DNA from: Rhizobium sullae
GTDB lineage: Bacteria; Pseudomonadota; Alphaproteobacteria; Rhizobiales; Rhizobiaceae
Direction: 5' to 3'
NCBI RefSeq assembly: GCF_025200715.1
Contig: NZ_CP104144.1
Span: 2,356,001 to 2,420,000, forward strand
Length of the DNA stretch: 64,000 bases
Under the pieces are notes generated by a model. The model was not told where the DNA came from. It ran no database searches and saw only the letters and a list, made by a program, of their open reading frames with translations. Shown one piece after another: positions 34,151-43,168 of this stretch. Position 1 is the first letter of the stretch. Each line of letters begins with the position of its first letter. Made by a program: the position numbers and the translations under genes.

Positions 34151-35894
34151 CCAACTTGCCCGCGGCTATGGCCGCCTCGATCTGCGGCTTGTATTCCAAG
34201 ATGGCCGCAGCTGACATACCGGTCCAGCCCTGAAGCAGCGAGCCACGTCCAAATGGCGGCGCGAAATATTCGACGGAACCTATCCAGCCATTCTCGAGGC
34301 TCGTCCGCCACCAGCGCAGCATGGGATAGTCCCATCCATCGAGCCCGTACTTGAGCCGCTGCTCGGCGTAGAGGCCCGACAGATAGGGCCAGTCCGAGCC
34401 ATTGTGATAGCGATAGGCAAACGCGGACTTGGCGCGGGTATCAGCCGAGCGTTTGAATGGTGGCCAGGTGCACATGACGCCCCAATCGCCGTAGGGCTGC
34501 TTGGGATTGTTACGGGTCTCGAGCAAAGCGGAAACATGAGCGAGGACTGTTTTGGCCCGATCTTCGGAAACGGCATCGAAACGCAACAGCGTCAGGCTGT
34601 CGAGCGTCAGGTGATCCTCGAGGAAATCTTGCTTGGTGCCGTAATCCGCGTACCAGCCAGCTGGCGTCAGCAAGACGTTATCGAGCGAGGCCCTTGCCTT
34701 GACCGCCGTCTGCCTGGCTTCGTCGGCAAGCTTGCCATCAACGGCTACACCGTATTTTGCGATGACATCCAGCGCTCCCACCCAAAGACCAAGGTCATAG
34801 GCCACATAGCCGTGACGATAGACATTGTCGGCCCAGTCACGGTCATGGCGCGGCTTCTGCGGCAGTCCGTTCCTTGCCTTGTCGAAACCGAGATAGCGGC
34901 GGAAAATCGCCTCGACCGTCTTCCAGTGCTTGACCAGCGCTGCATCGTCACCGGTAGTGCGGATGTAGTCACCGATGGTCAGGATGAAGAACAGCGGGCT
35001 GTCGAAATGATCGCTCCACCAGTCCGTTGGACGCAGGTGCTCCATCTTGTATTCCGGGGTGGTGGTGCGGAACTTTTCCCATTCTAGTCCCTGTTCCGGT
35101 CCAGTCAGGATGACGCCGCTCGGTGCCTCGCCATCCGGCTGGATGCCCGTTGCGAGAAGGTCGATCTGGTCGCGCACTGCCTCTGGATCGAGAAACAACA
35201 GCGCCTGCAAAGTCCAGTAACCGTCGCGATAATAGGTGCGTGTCGGGGCACTATATGCCTGCCCGGCAGCGAGCCCAAGGAAGGAGCCGTCTTGGCCGCG
35301 TCGAATGCTCGACAGGCACGCATGGGCGCTCTGGATTGCCATGCTGCGCATCAACGCAGGCGCTGCCGGCAAAAGATCGCAGCGCTCTATATAGGCATTC
35401 GCCTCGGCAATGATCGCCTCTGCCGGAAGTGCCATGCCGCGCTCGGCCTCGGCAACGCTTGCGCCTGCAGCAATCACAACGACACCCGCGCCGCGATCTT
35501 CGACGATGGTCACGCCCCAGGGCGTTGTCGCAACGCGACGGGCGCCTTTTCGGGTAACTTTCTGCGGCTGGGTAAGCGTACCCCACCAGGCGCAGCGCCG
35601 CGCAGGGCGTATCGCCTTGATCGCAGCGCCGGTGATGACGAGCACCGGCGCAGATTGAGCAACGTGGAGGCTTTGACCCTTTGTTGTTATGCGGTTGGGC
35701 GCGTAGACGAATGGTCCAGTCCAAGGCTCGAGGAAGACGTTGGCCATCCTTCCACAACCCCAAAGGGACACTTCAAGACGACCGTCAGGGAAGAGGTCTC
35801 CCTGAAGGCGCGGCGCCATAAAGGCATACTGCAAGGGCAAAGTGCTCTCAACCAGACCATCAGGACGGGCATTCGCCATCGGCATCGTCTGCAT
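34146..35894 (-). CDS. Cytoplasmic alpha/alpha-barrel glycoside hydrolase (GH15/trehalase-like)
   Basis: A 582-residue protein with no signal peptide. The N-terminal 170 residues look like a beta-sandwich; the rest fits an alpha/alpha six-barrel glycosidase with TYYRDGYWTLQALLFL, HLRPTDWWSDHFDSPLFF, DWADNVYRHGYVAYDLGLWV and EDHLTLDSLTLL. RDG-W and several Asp/Glu residues in these helices are the likely active-site elements. The start at 35894 is supported by AGGAG. It shares an operon with a ROK kinase and the ROK regulon. It would split an imported glycoside in the cytoplasm. I cannot assign a precise family or substrate; a glucosamine-containing disaccharide is the working inference. Confidence 0.75.
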   Translation of the reverse strand: MQTMPMANARPDGLVESTLPLQYAFMAPRLQGDLFPDGRLEVSLWGCGRMANVFLEPWTGPFVYAPNRITTKGQSLHVAQSAPVLVITGAAIKAIRPARRCAWWGTLTQPQKVTRKGARRVATTPWGVTIVEDRGAGVVVIAAGASVAEAERGMALPAEAIIAEANAYIERCDLLPAAPALMRSMAIQSAHACLSSIRRGQDGSFLGLAAGQAYSAPTRTYYRDGYWTLQALLFLDPEAVRDQIDLLATGIQPDGEAPSGVILTGPEQGLEWEKFRTTTPEYKMEHLRPTDWWSDHFDSPLFFILTIGDYIRTTGDDAALVKHWKTVEAIFRRYLGFDKARNGLPQKPRHDRDWADNVYRHGYVAYDLGLWVGALDVIAKYGVAVDGKLADEARQTAVKARASLDNVLLTPAGWYADYGTKQDFLEDHLTLDSLTLLRFDAVSEDRAKTVLAHVSALLETRNNPKQPYGDWGVMCTWPPFKRSADTRAKSAFAYRYHNGSDWPYLSGLYAEQRLKYGLDGWDYPMLRWWRTSLENGWIGSVEYFAPPFGRGSLLQGWTGMSAAAILEYKPQIEAAIAAGKLE

Positions 35895-35958
35895 TTCGCT
35901 CTCCTATGACACAGCCTCCGCTGCAGTTGTCCGTCACACATGCGGTGCCCCGCAGGGA

Positions 35959-36963
35959 TCAGCTTGCGAGATGGGAACGTTGTTCAGGTCCTTTGGCGAG
36001 ATGTCTGGCGGCCAGCATGACTGCGCCGACCATGCCGGCCCTTGGACCGAAGTGACTGTGTTCAATGCGACATGCAAAGGGCAGCAGTGGTGTCAGATGT
36101 GCCTTCAGAAGCTCAAAGAACTCGGCTTGGCTACCAATGCCGCCGCCGACAACTGTAATGGCCGGATCCAGCAGCGCGTGGATGGCGGCCAGGCCAACGG
36201 ATGCCGATCGGGCGATTTCGTCAAGCGCAACGAGCGCTTGGCTGTCTCCACCGCGTGCTGCGGCAAAGAGATCCGAAACCGTGTCTCCGTTGCTGGTAAA
36301 GCGATCCCTTATGCCACGGCTTCCCACAGCGTCTTCGTAAAGGCCGTTTTGGGAGAAAGGAGCGATCATGTGCGGAGCTTCGCCGACCGGCAGATATCCG
36401 ATCTCCCCCGCCCGGCCGAATTCGCCACGCCACAAGTCGCCGTTGAGCACCAACCCCATTCCGACGCCGGTTCCAAATGAAATAAAGACGAGCGACCTCT
36501 CACCCCGGCCCGCCCCTGCGGAAGCTTCGGCATAGGCGGCCAGGTTAACATCATTCTCAACGACAACCTCGCATGCAATACGCGATGCCATGAGATCGCG
36601 AAGGGACCGATCCGCAGGAAGTGCCAGATTTGGCGACAGTGAACCTAGGCCCGTTGCCGGATTCACCGCGCCCGGGATGCCAATCACAACGCTATCCAGA
36701 TCGTTGATGCTGCTTCCGATGTCAGCGACCAGATTATGGATCAGGAGAGCCATCTGATCGAGAACCGGCGCACCTTCACCGTGCAGCGTCGCCTCTTCGC
36801 GTGTCGCCAGAATGCGACCGTCAGCGTCTGCAATGCCGGCGAGGATCTTGGTGCCGCCAAGATCGACGCCGACGATCCGCCCTACCAGACGAGGTTCACT
36901 CGATCCTTTTGGATTTACTGATATCAGCATTTCGACAGTAACAGGCATCGCCGAACTAGGCAC
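35959..36963 (-). CDS. ROK-family sugar kinase
   Basis: A 334-residue kinase without a DNA-binding domain. Phosphate motif GVDLGGTKILAG, catalytic VVENDVNLAA and the ISFGTGVGMGLVLNG segment are intact. The zinc-binding cluster (CxCGxxGC) of most ROK kinases is absent; the region reads GEIGYLPVG, as in the nearby ROK repressor. The GTG at 36963 is used because AGGA lies nine bases upstream; ATGs at 36948 and 36930 are alternatives. It is the first gene of the leftward operon with the glycosidase, 20 bases after operator copy 4. It probably phosphorylates glucosamine or glucose released in the cell. Confidence 0.88.
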   Translation of the reverse strand: MPSSAMPVTVEMLISVNPKGSSEPRLVGRIVGVDLGGTKILAGIADADGRILATREEATLHGEGAPVLDQMALLIHNLVADIGSSINDLDSVVIGIPGAVNPATGLGSLSPNLALPADRSLRDLMASRIACEVVVENDVNLAAYAEASAGAGRGERSLVFISFGTGVGMGLVLNGDLWRGEFGRAGEIGYLPVGEAPHMIAPFSQNGLYEDAVGSRGIRDRFTSNGDTVSDLFAAARGGDSQALVALDEIARSASVGLAAIHALLDPAITVVGGGIGSQAEFFELLKAHLTPLLPFACRIEHSHFGPRAGMVGAVMLAARHLAKGPEQRSHLAS

Positions 36964-36982
36964 TGATTCGATTCCTCATTTG

Positions 36983-36999
36983 TTCGGTACGTTGACGAA
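36983..36999. promoter_or_regulatory. ROK operator copy 4
   Basis: TTCGGTACGTTGACGAA. Lies just upstream of the ROK kinase-glycosidase operon; same arms as copy 3. Confidence 0.65.
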
Positions 37000-37025
37000 T
37001 TTACTATGGAGAAGAGCGCCCTGAG

Positions 37026-37997
37026 TCAAGCGGCGCCGAGAGCGATTTGAGAAAGACGCTCGCGCTTTTCCGCCTGCGCAATTTTTCGTTCTCGGTACCA
37101 GATGAAGAGCCCCGAGCCGACGAGCACCAGCGTCCCCAGCAAAGTCCACATTGTCGGTACATCGCCGAAGATCGCAAAGCCGAGAACGAGCACGGCGAGA
37201 AACTGAAAGTACTGCAATGGCGCCAGAAACGATGCCTGCGCGTACCGATGAGCCTGAATGTGGAAATAGTGGCTGATGGCACCAAAGAACCCTGTTCCGA
37301 CGAGCGGCAGCCAATCGGCGTAGTCCGCTGGCCAGACCCAGGTGAACGGCATAAGGGGCGTCAAGATAATCGCGGGAAGGGCGGCCATGATGAGCAGCAT
37401 GCTACCCGCAGATTCCGTCGCAGCCAGCCGGCGCGTGATGATGCTATAGCTCGCACCGATCAAAACAGACAAAATGATGAACCCAAAGGCCGGGTTGAAT
37501 TCACCAATCCCAGGCCTCGTGATGATCAAAACGCCGATGAAACTGATGAAGATGGCGCTCCAACGATAGCGCCCCACAACCTCTCCTAGAAATAGAACGG
37601 AGAGAAGCGTGACAAAGATCGGTCCCATGAACTGGATCGACAATGTCTGGGCGATCTGGAGATAGCTCAACGCAAGAAAATTCAGTCCTGTGCATGCAAT
37701 CTGAACCGCAGCACGGGCGACTTGAAGTTTCGGCGCGGTGGTCCGCCATGCTGTCGGCGCACGCCACGGATTAAGCAGGATAGCGACCAGAACGAAGTGG
37801 ATTGTAAAGCGGAACCAGACGACTTCGATTGCCGGGACAACTGTGCCACCGAGCTTGGCTGTACTGTCGAGGCATGCAAATAGCGTCACTGCAATTAGCA
37901 TCATGACTGCGGCTTTCGCTTTGTCATCGCCGGCCGTCTCAGCAATCGTTCGTCCGGCCTGCGCTACTGCATTCAATCCAGAAGGCCCGGCGCCCAT
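37026..37997 (-). CDS. EamA/DMT-family membrane transporter
   Basis: A 323-residue inner-membrane protein with about ten hydrophobic helices and two EamA repeats. The first begins near AAVMMLIAVTLFACLDSTAK and the second near GFIILSVLIGASYSIITRRL. The start at 37997 (MGAGPSG) is preferred to one 24 bases upstream because AGGAA precedes it. Its promoter carries ROK operator copy 5, so it belongs to the same regulon, perhaps exporting a product or intermediate. The direction of transport cannot be read from sequence. Confidence 0.88.
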   Translation of the reverse strand: MGAGPSGLNAVAQAGRTIAETAGDDKAKAAVMMLIAVTLFACLDSTAKLGGTVVPAIEVVWFRFTIHFVLVAILLNPWRAPTAWRTTAPKLQVARAAVQIACTGLNFLALSYLQIAQTLSIQFMGPIFVTLLSVLFLGEVVGRYRWSAIFISFIGVLIITRPGIGEFNPAFGFIILSVLIGASYSIITRRLAATESAGSMLLIMAALPAIILTPLMPFTWVWPADYADWLPLVGTGFFGAISHYFHIQAHRYAQASFLAPLQYFQFLAVLVLGFAIFGDVPTMWTLLGTLVLVGSGLFIWYRERKIAQAEKRERLSQIALGAA

Positions 37998-38041
37998 GCT
38001 AAAATTCCTACATCCGTCCAAGAGTGCCTGGTCAAGTAGTG

Positions 38042-38058
38042 TTCGTCAGCGTGACGAA
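38042..38058. promoter_or_regulatory. ROK operator copy 5
   Basis: TTCGTCAGCGTGACGAA. Perfect arms; 45 bases upstream of the EamA transporter start. Confidence 0.7.
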
Positions 38059-38307
38059 CTATTATCCATTACGACCATTCTTGTCCATTCCGCAAGTGGA
38101 AAGCTCCCATGCATCGCCGATCTTTCGCGCAACGAAGGGCATTCGGTTCCTCGACGTTAGCTTGTCATCGCGCGGGCTGGGATTCGCAACGGCTACGGGG
38201 CCGCTTCACCAATGCGCACTAAAAACACGGATGCACTGCCGGTCATCCGGCAGTTGCTCTCCAACAAACGTGGCTTTCATTTGAACGGGCGACGAGGAGG
38301 AACGACC

Positions 38308-38397
38308 ATGCATAAGCTGCTTGTGATCATCGGTGGAGTTGTCCTGTTGGGTGTCTTTGCATTGTATGGAAAGCTGTGGGGCGGCCGCATCTCATAA
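38308..38397 (+). CDS. Small single-pass membrane protein (29 residues)
   Basis: A short frame with an excellent ribosome site (GAGGAGG seven bases before the ATG). The peptide starts MHKLLVIIGGVVLLGVFALY, an uninterrupted hydrophobic helix, then a short basic tail KLWGGRIS. It stands alone between the EamA gene and the amino acid importer; flanking spacers (38059-38307 and 38398-38579) show no other gene. It may be a genuine small membrane protein or the surviving start of a longer one. Confidence 0.5.
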   Translation: MHKLLVIIGGVVLLGVFALYGKLWGGRIS

Positions 38398-38579
38398 GCC
38401 CGGAGCTTTTGATCGATCCCGCGAAGGTCAATACAAGTCCTCGCCCAAATCCCGGCTTAGACTTGCGCCCTTGCGACGGAAGACAGAGATCAAGCCGATT
38501 TTCAGCGGCTTGATGAGCGAAACATGCAGGCTCACCGTGGCAGGCGTGGCATCCCACGGCGATAGAATTGCGCCTCTGA

Positions 38580-39368
38580 TTATTGAATGCTTTTGATCGG
38601 GTCTTTCGGCGCGGGATTGAAGCCCACCAGATCCGTCGTGAGCTTGGCGTAGGTACCATCTGCAACCATGTCGGCGAGCGCCTTGTTGACCGCCTTGACG
38701 AGTTCAGGCTTGCCCTTTTTGACGGCGAAACCCTTCTGGACATGGCTGACAAAATCCGGAAGGACCTCAAGTGGCATGTTTGCTGACTTGATCATGTAGC
38801 CGGCGCCGATCGCATCGGTGATTTCGGCGTCGATGTTGCCGTTGATCAGATCCTGGATGCCGTCGGTCTCAGCCTTGTATCCCTTGACGGTAGCACCCTT
38901 GTCTTCTGCGATCTTGGCGAAGGTGGAAGACGCCAGGGCGCCGACGGTCTTGCCCTTCAGGTCAGCCGGCGTCCTGATTGCGGAGCCCTTCGCAACAACA
39001 ACGACGCCGCCGGATTCGAGCCACCCGTTGGCAAAGACGACCTGCTTCTGGCGCTCGGCCGTGATGTCCATCGCATCGCTGGTGATGTCGTATTGATCGG
39101 CCTGAAGTCCGATCAACAAGGATTCCCACTTGATGATGACAGGCGTGTATTCGAGGTCGAGGCGTTGGCAGATTTCCTTCATCACGCGGATCTCAAGTCC
39201 ATCCAGGGTGCCGTCAGCAGCGCGCATGCTGAAGGGTGGAAAAGTACCTTCGGTGGCTACGAGTAACTTGCCGGGCTGGAGCAACTCGAGTTCGGCGGCC
39301 GAGGCGGCAACGTGGCTGGAAAAGGCGGCTGCTGCGGTCAAGGCAAGGGCGATTATCTGATGTTTCAT
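38580..39368 (-). CDS. Polar amino acid ABC importer substrate-binding protein
   Basis: Family-3 periplasmic binding protein of 262 residues. The signal peptide is MKHQIIALALTAAAAFSSHV with cleavage near ASAAE. Family landmarks are LLVATEGTFPPFSM, DGLEIRVMKEICQRLDLEY and NGNIDAEITDAIGAGYMI. The start at 39368 is fixed by the signal peptide; a longer frame exists. It is the last gene of a leftward operon with permease, ATPase and a DUF1989 gene. The ligand is probably an amino acid or a small zwitterion. Confidence 0.9.
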   Translation of the reverse strand: MKHQIIALALTAAAAFSSHVAASAAELELLQPGKLLVATEGTFPPFSMRAADGTLDGLEIRVMKEICQRLDLEYTPVIIKWESLLIGLQADQYDITSDAMDITAERQKQVVFANGWLESGGVVVVAKGSAIRTPADLKGKTVGALASSTFAKIAEDKGATVKGYKAETDGIQDLINGNIDAEITDAIGAGYMIKSANMPLEVLPDFVSHVQKGFAVKKGKPELVKAVNKALADMVADGTYAKLTTDLVGFNPAPKDPIKSIQ

Positions 39369-39462
39369 TTCTGTTCCCTTTTTAATTCTTCGAGGCCCCT
39401 CGCCGGCTGGCAGAGAGGGGTTAGGTTCTTCGGGCACGATGCTCGAGGAATAGGTCAATGGT

Positions 39463-40122
39463 TCAGTTATGCACTGCATAGCGGCGCTCGAGCCAAGCGG
39501 CGAGCTGCGTGAGAATAGTCGTCAACAGCAGATAAATCACCGCAACTGCAATGTAGAAGTCGAACGGGCGAAAAGTCATCGCAATCAGTGTCTGGGCATA
39601 GAGCGTCAACTCGATGACGGTGATCGTCGACAGGAGCGAGGTATTCTTCAGCGTCGAGATCGCCTCGTTGGTTAGCGACGGAAGAACGATGCGAAACACC
39701 TGCGGCAGGATAATGCTGCGCATTGTCGCGGCCTGGCTGAAGCCGATCGCAAGGGCGGATTCCGTCTGGCCCCGAGGGATAGCCGAGAGCCCGCTGCGGA
39801 TGATTTCCGCAACATAGGCGCCGCTGTTGATGCCGAGTGCGAGAACCCCGGCCGTAAAAGGCGAAAGCCTGATCCCTATCTGAGGAAAACCGAAATAGAC
39901 GATGAAGATCTGGATGATCGTCGGCGTGCCGCGAATGAACCAGATGTAAAACGCGGTGACGGAGCGAACAGCGCGCCATCTCGAGGTTTGCCCGAGCGCG
40001 GCCAGCAGACCGGAAATCCAGCTGACGATGATGGTCAGGACCGTGAGCCAGAAAACCGTCCAGGACGCCATCAGGAACCCGAAACCGTAGAGCCTGACAT
40101 CCGCCAGAGAGTTAGACAGCAT
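39463..40122 (-). CDS. Polar amino acid ABC importer permease
   Basis: Permease of 219 residues of the HisMQ type with five hydrophobic segments and the conserved loop ESALAIGFSQAATMRSIILP. RGTPTIIQIFIVYFG is the usual family motif in the second helix. The start at 40122 lies two bases after the ATPase stop; a TTG six bases earlier is less likely. Only one permease gene is present, so the channel is probably a homodimer. Confidence 0.9.
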   Translation of the reverse strand: MLSNSLADVRLYGFGFLMASWTVFWLTVLTIIVSWISGLLAALGQTSRWRAVRSVTAFYIWFIRGTPTIIQIFIVYFGFPQIGIRLSPFTAGVLALGINSGAYVAEIIRSGLSAIPRGQTESALAIGFSQAATMRSIILPQVFRIVLPSLTNEAISTLKNTSLLSTITVIELTLYAQTLIAMTFRPFDFYIAVAVIYLLLTTILTQLAAWLERRYAVHN

Positions 40123-40124
40123 GA

Positions 40125-40922
40125 TCAAGCTCCTTCCGCTGCTGCACTGCCATAAGCCAGGCCATCATGCAGAATGCGATGAAGGAATTGCCGCAGCCGG
40201 TCGCTTTGAGGATTTCGCAGGATATCGGGCGCTCCCCATTCGGCAATCACGCCCTTGTCAAAGAACAGCACGCGCGAGGAAACGTCGCGTGCGAAGGCAA
40301 TCTCGTGCGTGACCAGCAGCATGGTCATTCCTTCCGAGGCAAGCGAAGCCATCAGCACCAGCACTTCGTGCACCAGTTCCGGATCAAGCGCCGAGGTGAC
40401 TTCGTCGAACAACATAAGCCGCGGCTTCATGGCGAGCGCCCTGACGATCGCAACGCGCTGTTGCTGACCGCCGGAAAGCCGAGACGGATAGCTGTGCCGC
40501 TTGTCATAGAGGCCGATGCGCGACAAAAGCGCCTCCGCCTCTTCGATTGCCCGCGCTTTTTGAAGCTTCAACAGTGCCATGGGCGCATGGATGACGTTTT
40601 CCAGCACCGTCATGTGCGGCCACAGATTGTAGCTCTGGAAAACCATGCCGACCCGCTGCCTGAGCGACTGCATTTGCGCAGGCGTGGGAAGAAAGCGGGA
40701 CTCCGTGCGAAAATCGAAGGATAGCTCTTCGAATTTCAGGAAACCCTCCTGCGGCATTTCGAGACCGTTGATGGAGCGCAGGAACGTGCTCTTTCCGGAG
40801 CCGCTGGCACCGATGATCGACACGACTTCACCGGCCTGTACGTCCAGTGAGACACCCTTGAGGACCTCATTTTCGCCGAAGCTCTTTTTGATGTCCTTGA
40901 GCGCAAGAAGCGGTCCGGTCAT
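40125..40922 (-). CDS. Polar amino acid ABC importer ATPase
   Basis: ATPase of 265 residues of the GlnQ/HisP type: Walker [11 protein letters not shown]-loop [12 protein letters not shown], signature [15 protein letters not shown], Walker [14 protein letters not shown]-loop VTHEIAFAR. Walker B has DEVTSALD rather than DEPTSALD, a common variant in this family. Its start overlaps the DUF1989 stop by four bases. Confidence 0.92.
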   Translation of the reverse strand: MTGPLLALKDIKKSFGENEVLKGVSLDVQAGEVVSIIGASGSGKSTFLRSINGLEMPQEGFLKFEELSFDFRTESRFLPTPAQMQSLRQRVGMVFQSYNLWPHMTVLENVIHAPMALLKLQKARAIEEAEALLSRIGLYDKRHSYPSRLSGGQQQRVAIVRALAMKPRLMLFDEVTSALDPELVHEVLVLMASLASEGMTMLLVTHEIAFARDVSSRVLFFDKGVIAEWGAPDILRNPQSDRLRQFLHRILHDGLAYGSAAAEGA

Positions 40923-41542
40923 TGTAAAGCCTCCGGATATTCACCGGCAATCCGGATTGCTATGTTCCGGGGCGTGCGATCGTCGCCGTTTATGACCGTG
41001 ATATCCTGAGGGCAGGCCGAGAGTACTAGAAGCAGATCCATTTCAGCCCGTAGCGCGACATAGTCTCCTGCCTTCGACGCGGGCGCATGCCGCTCAAGGC
41101 TGCCGTCGGCGTGCACCGGGACGTTCATAAAAAGATTGAGCGAGGCGGGAGTGAAAGGAAGCTGTCTCTCCTTGGCGGCAAGCGCTTCATGAAAGTTGTC
41201 GGAGCAACTGCGATGATAGCCATCGCAGCCGAGTTGTTCGTAGATTTCCGCATTGCAGGGGCAGAGCAGTGTGTCGTGACAGAGCAGCGCGCTATCGTCG
41301 AGCAATGTCATCATGGGCCGCCGCCGATTGCTGACGACCTTCATACCCTTCTCCAGGTAGATGCTGCTGTTGACCGAGCGGGTGTGATCCATGGAGCTGA
41401 ACTCCAATGGATCGGTCTCGGACAAGGCCCAGGCGTCCACAACCTGGTTGCCGTGCAGATTGGCAATTACGGCAACCTGCCCAGCCTGCATGCGATATGC
41501 GCGCCCATGGCTCGCCGGCACCATTTCAGAAATCACGGTCAT
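40919..41542 (-). CDS. DUF1989 / urea-carboxylase-associated family protein
   Basis: A 207-residue protein of the DUF1989 family, whose members accompany urea carboxylase and amino acid importers. Visible features are [20 protein letters not shown] near the start, a cysteine-rich core ([20 protein letters not shown], then [13 protein letters not shown]) and [14 protein letters not shown]. It is the first gene of the importer operon and overlaps the ATPase gene by four bases. Its reaction is not established. Confidence 0.8.
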   Translation of the reverse strand: MTVISEMVPASHGRAYRMQAGQVAVIANLHGNQVVDAWALSETDPLEFSSMDHTRSVNSSIYLEKGMKVVSNRRRPMMTLLDDSALLCHDTLLCPCNAEIYEQLGCDGYHRSCSDNFHEALAAKERQLPFTPASLNLFMNVPVHADGSLERHAPASKAGDYVALRAEMDLLLVLSACPQDITVINGDDRTPRNIAIRIAGEYPEALQ

Positions 41543-41916
41543 TCTTCACTTACCCAACGATGCTCAGGTCACGATGCGCAACGGCCTGCGGAAGCGATCT
41601 ACAACCTCATTCGGCCGCGTACAGAAAAGCTTATTCAGTATACCACTGGAATTCAACTATAAAATTCAGATATTTATGATGATCTTATAGGCATAATGCA
41701 CAATTGAAGGACTCCGAATGATGCAATTTTCATCAGACATAATTTATGAGCAGATTGGGTTGATCGAGCAATTGACGTCAGAACACAGTCGGTGTACCGA
41801 AATCATTTAACTGCCGCGGCGTGATCGCGCGCTTCAATCCATTGCCGCTGCGACAACGCACGTTTACTTCGAAAGAGGTGTCGCTCCCGTTCTGATTGAC
41901 GTTCTCAGGAGACCTG
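41543..41916. promoter_or_regulatory. Divergent promoter region of importer operon and M24 gene
   Basis: AT-rich, no gene. It contains TTCAGTATACCA at 41634-41645, identical to a sequence at 50155-50166 before pxpB. Around it, TTGAAT lies on the minus strand where the other copy has TTGACA. This looks like a shared promoter or GntR-type operator for the leftward operons. Confidence 0.55.
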
Positions 41917-43095
41917 ATGACCCCCTATTTCCCACAGGAAGAATATGAAAACCGTTGGGATCGTGTTCTTAAGGAAATGCAGTTGCGCGGTTTCGAAACC
42001 GCCGTCGTCTTCGGCCGCGGTGGTGGCACCACGGATAATTGCGGCGATATTCTTTATCTCTCCAATCATTATGCCATCAGCGGCGGCATGGACTCGCTGA
42101 TATGGTCGGCGCGCTCGTTCTCCGGCGTTATCCTTCAGCAGGGGACAGAGCCACAACTCCATATCGACGAACCCGAGGTGCGCACCGATCTCGTGTCCAT
42201 CTCGGACGCACATTGTTCGAACCATCCCTTCCGTAGCGTGGCGAAGGCACTCACAGAGAGGGGCATTACCGCGCGCGTGGCACTGGTTGGCACACAGTTT
42301 ATCCCGATGAAATTCTATCAGCAGCTTCTTGAGGACGCGCCGGACATTCAATGGATCCCTGCCGATGATCTCGTCCGTTCGGCACGGCGGATCAAAAGTC
42401 CTCGTGAGCAGGACTGTTACCGCATCGGCGGCGAGACTGCCACGGCCGGCCTCAACCGTTTGATGGAGGGCTTGATCAGCGGCCTTTCAGAGCAGGAAGC
42501 CGCGGGCGAGGCTGCCCGCGAAGTGGTGCGGCGCGGTGGTCGTGTGCAGATGATCGGAACGAACCATGGCGAAACGCTCGGCTTCGACCAGCGGTTTCCG
42601 CTGACGGGCTATAGCGCCGATACGCCCAAACCCGGCGATATCGTCACCGGCACCCTCCATGGCGCCTTTCACCAGGGTTACTATCTTGATCCGGGCCGGA
42701 CGGGCGTTCGCGGCAGGCCAAATGCAGATCAACGAAGGCTGATCGATGCGGTCGCGGACCTCGTACACCGTCTCTCGGAAATGATGCGCCCTGGGGTCAG
42801 GCTTCTTGATGTCGCTGCAGAAGGTGACCGGCTGACGGCGGCCTTCGGCGGATCGATCTCGCCGATCATGAAGAACTTCCCTTTTTACGGACACGGAATC
42901 GGCCTGGGGTTCGAGCAGCCGCGCATTTCCACCGTGATGTCTCTGCCGGAAGATGTCGTCGACGAAAACATGGTGTTCGGTGTCGAGGCCTTCCTGTCGC
43001 ACGATGGCGTCGGCGCGGCCTTTTACGAGGACATCATCATCATCGGCAAGGATAGCAACGAGTTACTGACGCCCTCGCCCACCCATTGGTGGTAA
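41917..43095 (+). CDS. M24-family (creatinase/aminopeptidase P fold) hydrolase
   Basis: A 392-residue protein with an N-terminal creatinase-type domain and a C-terminal pita-bread domain. GHGIGLGFEQPR and the late VEAF and YEDIIII segments keep His and Glu ligand positions, but the first metal aspartate of true peptidases is missing: the segment reads TLHGAFHQGYYLDPGRTG. A non-peptidase hydrolase, as in creatinase, is therefore likely. The start at 41917 follows AGGAGACC. It is divergent from the importer operon and convergent with the VOC gene. Confidence 0.82.
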   Translation: MTPYFPQEEYENRWDRVLKEMQLRGFETAVVFGRGGGTTDNCGDILYLSNHYAISGGMDSLIWSARSFSGVILQQGTEPQLHIDEPEVRTDLVSISDAHCSNHPFRSVAKALTERGITARVALVGTQFIPMKFYQQLLEDAPDIQWIPADDLVRSARRIKSPREQDCYRIGGETATAGLNRLMEGLISGLSEQEAAGEAAREVVRRGGRVQMIGTNHGETLGFDQRFPLTGYSADTPKPGDIVTGTLHGAFHQGYYLDPGRTGVRGRPNADQRRLIDAVADLVHRLSEMMRPGVRLLDVAAEGDRLTAAFGGSISPIMKNFPFYGHGIGLGFEQPRISTVMSLPEDVVDENMVFGVEAFLSHDGVGAAFYEDIIIIGKDSNELLTPSPTHWW

Positions 43096-43133
43096 GCGGG
43101 AGGCTTATCTCTTCGCAAAATCCACGGTGATGA

Positions 43134-43168
43134 GAAAACCGGCGACCTTTGGCCGCCGGGTTTCTTTC
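43134..43168. terminator. Hairpin terminator between convergent genes
   Basis: AAACC-GGCG pairs with CGCC-G-GGTTT (one bulged G) and is followed by TCTTTCT. It lies between the convergent M24 and VOC genes. Confidence 0.6.
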
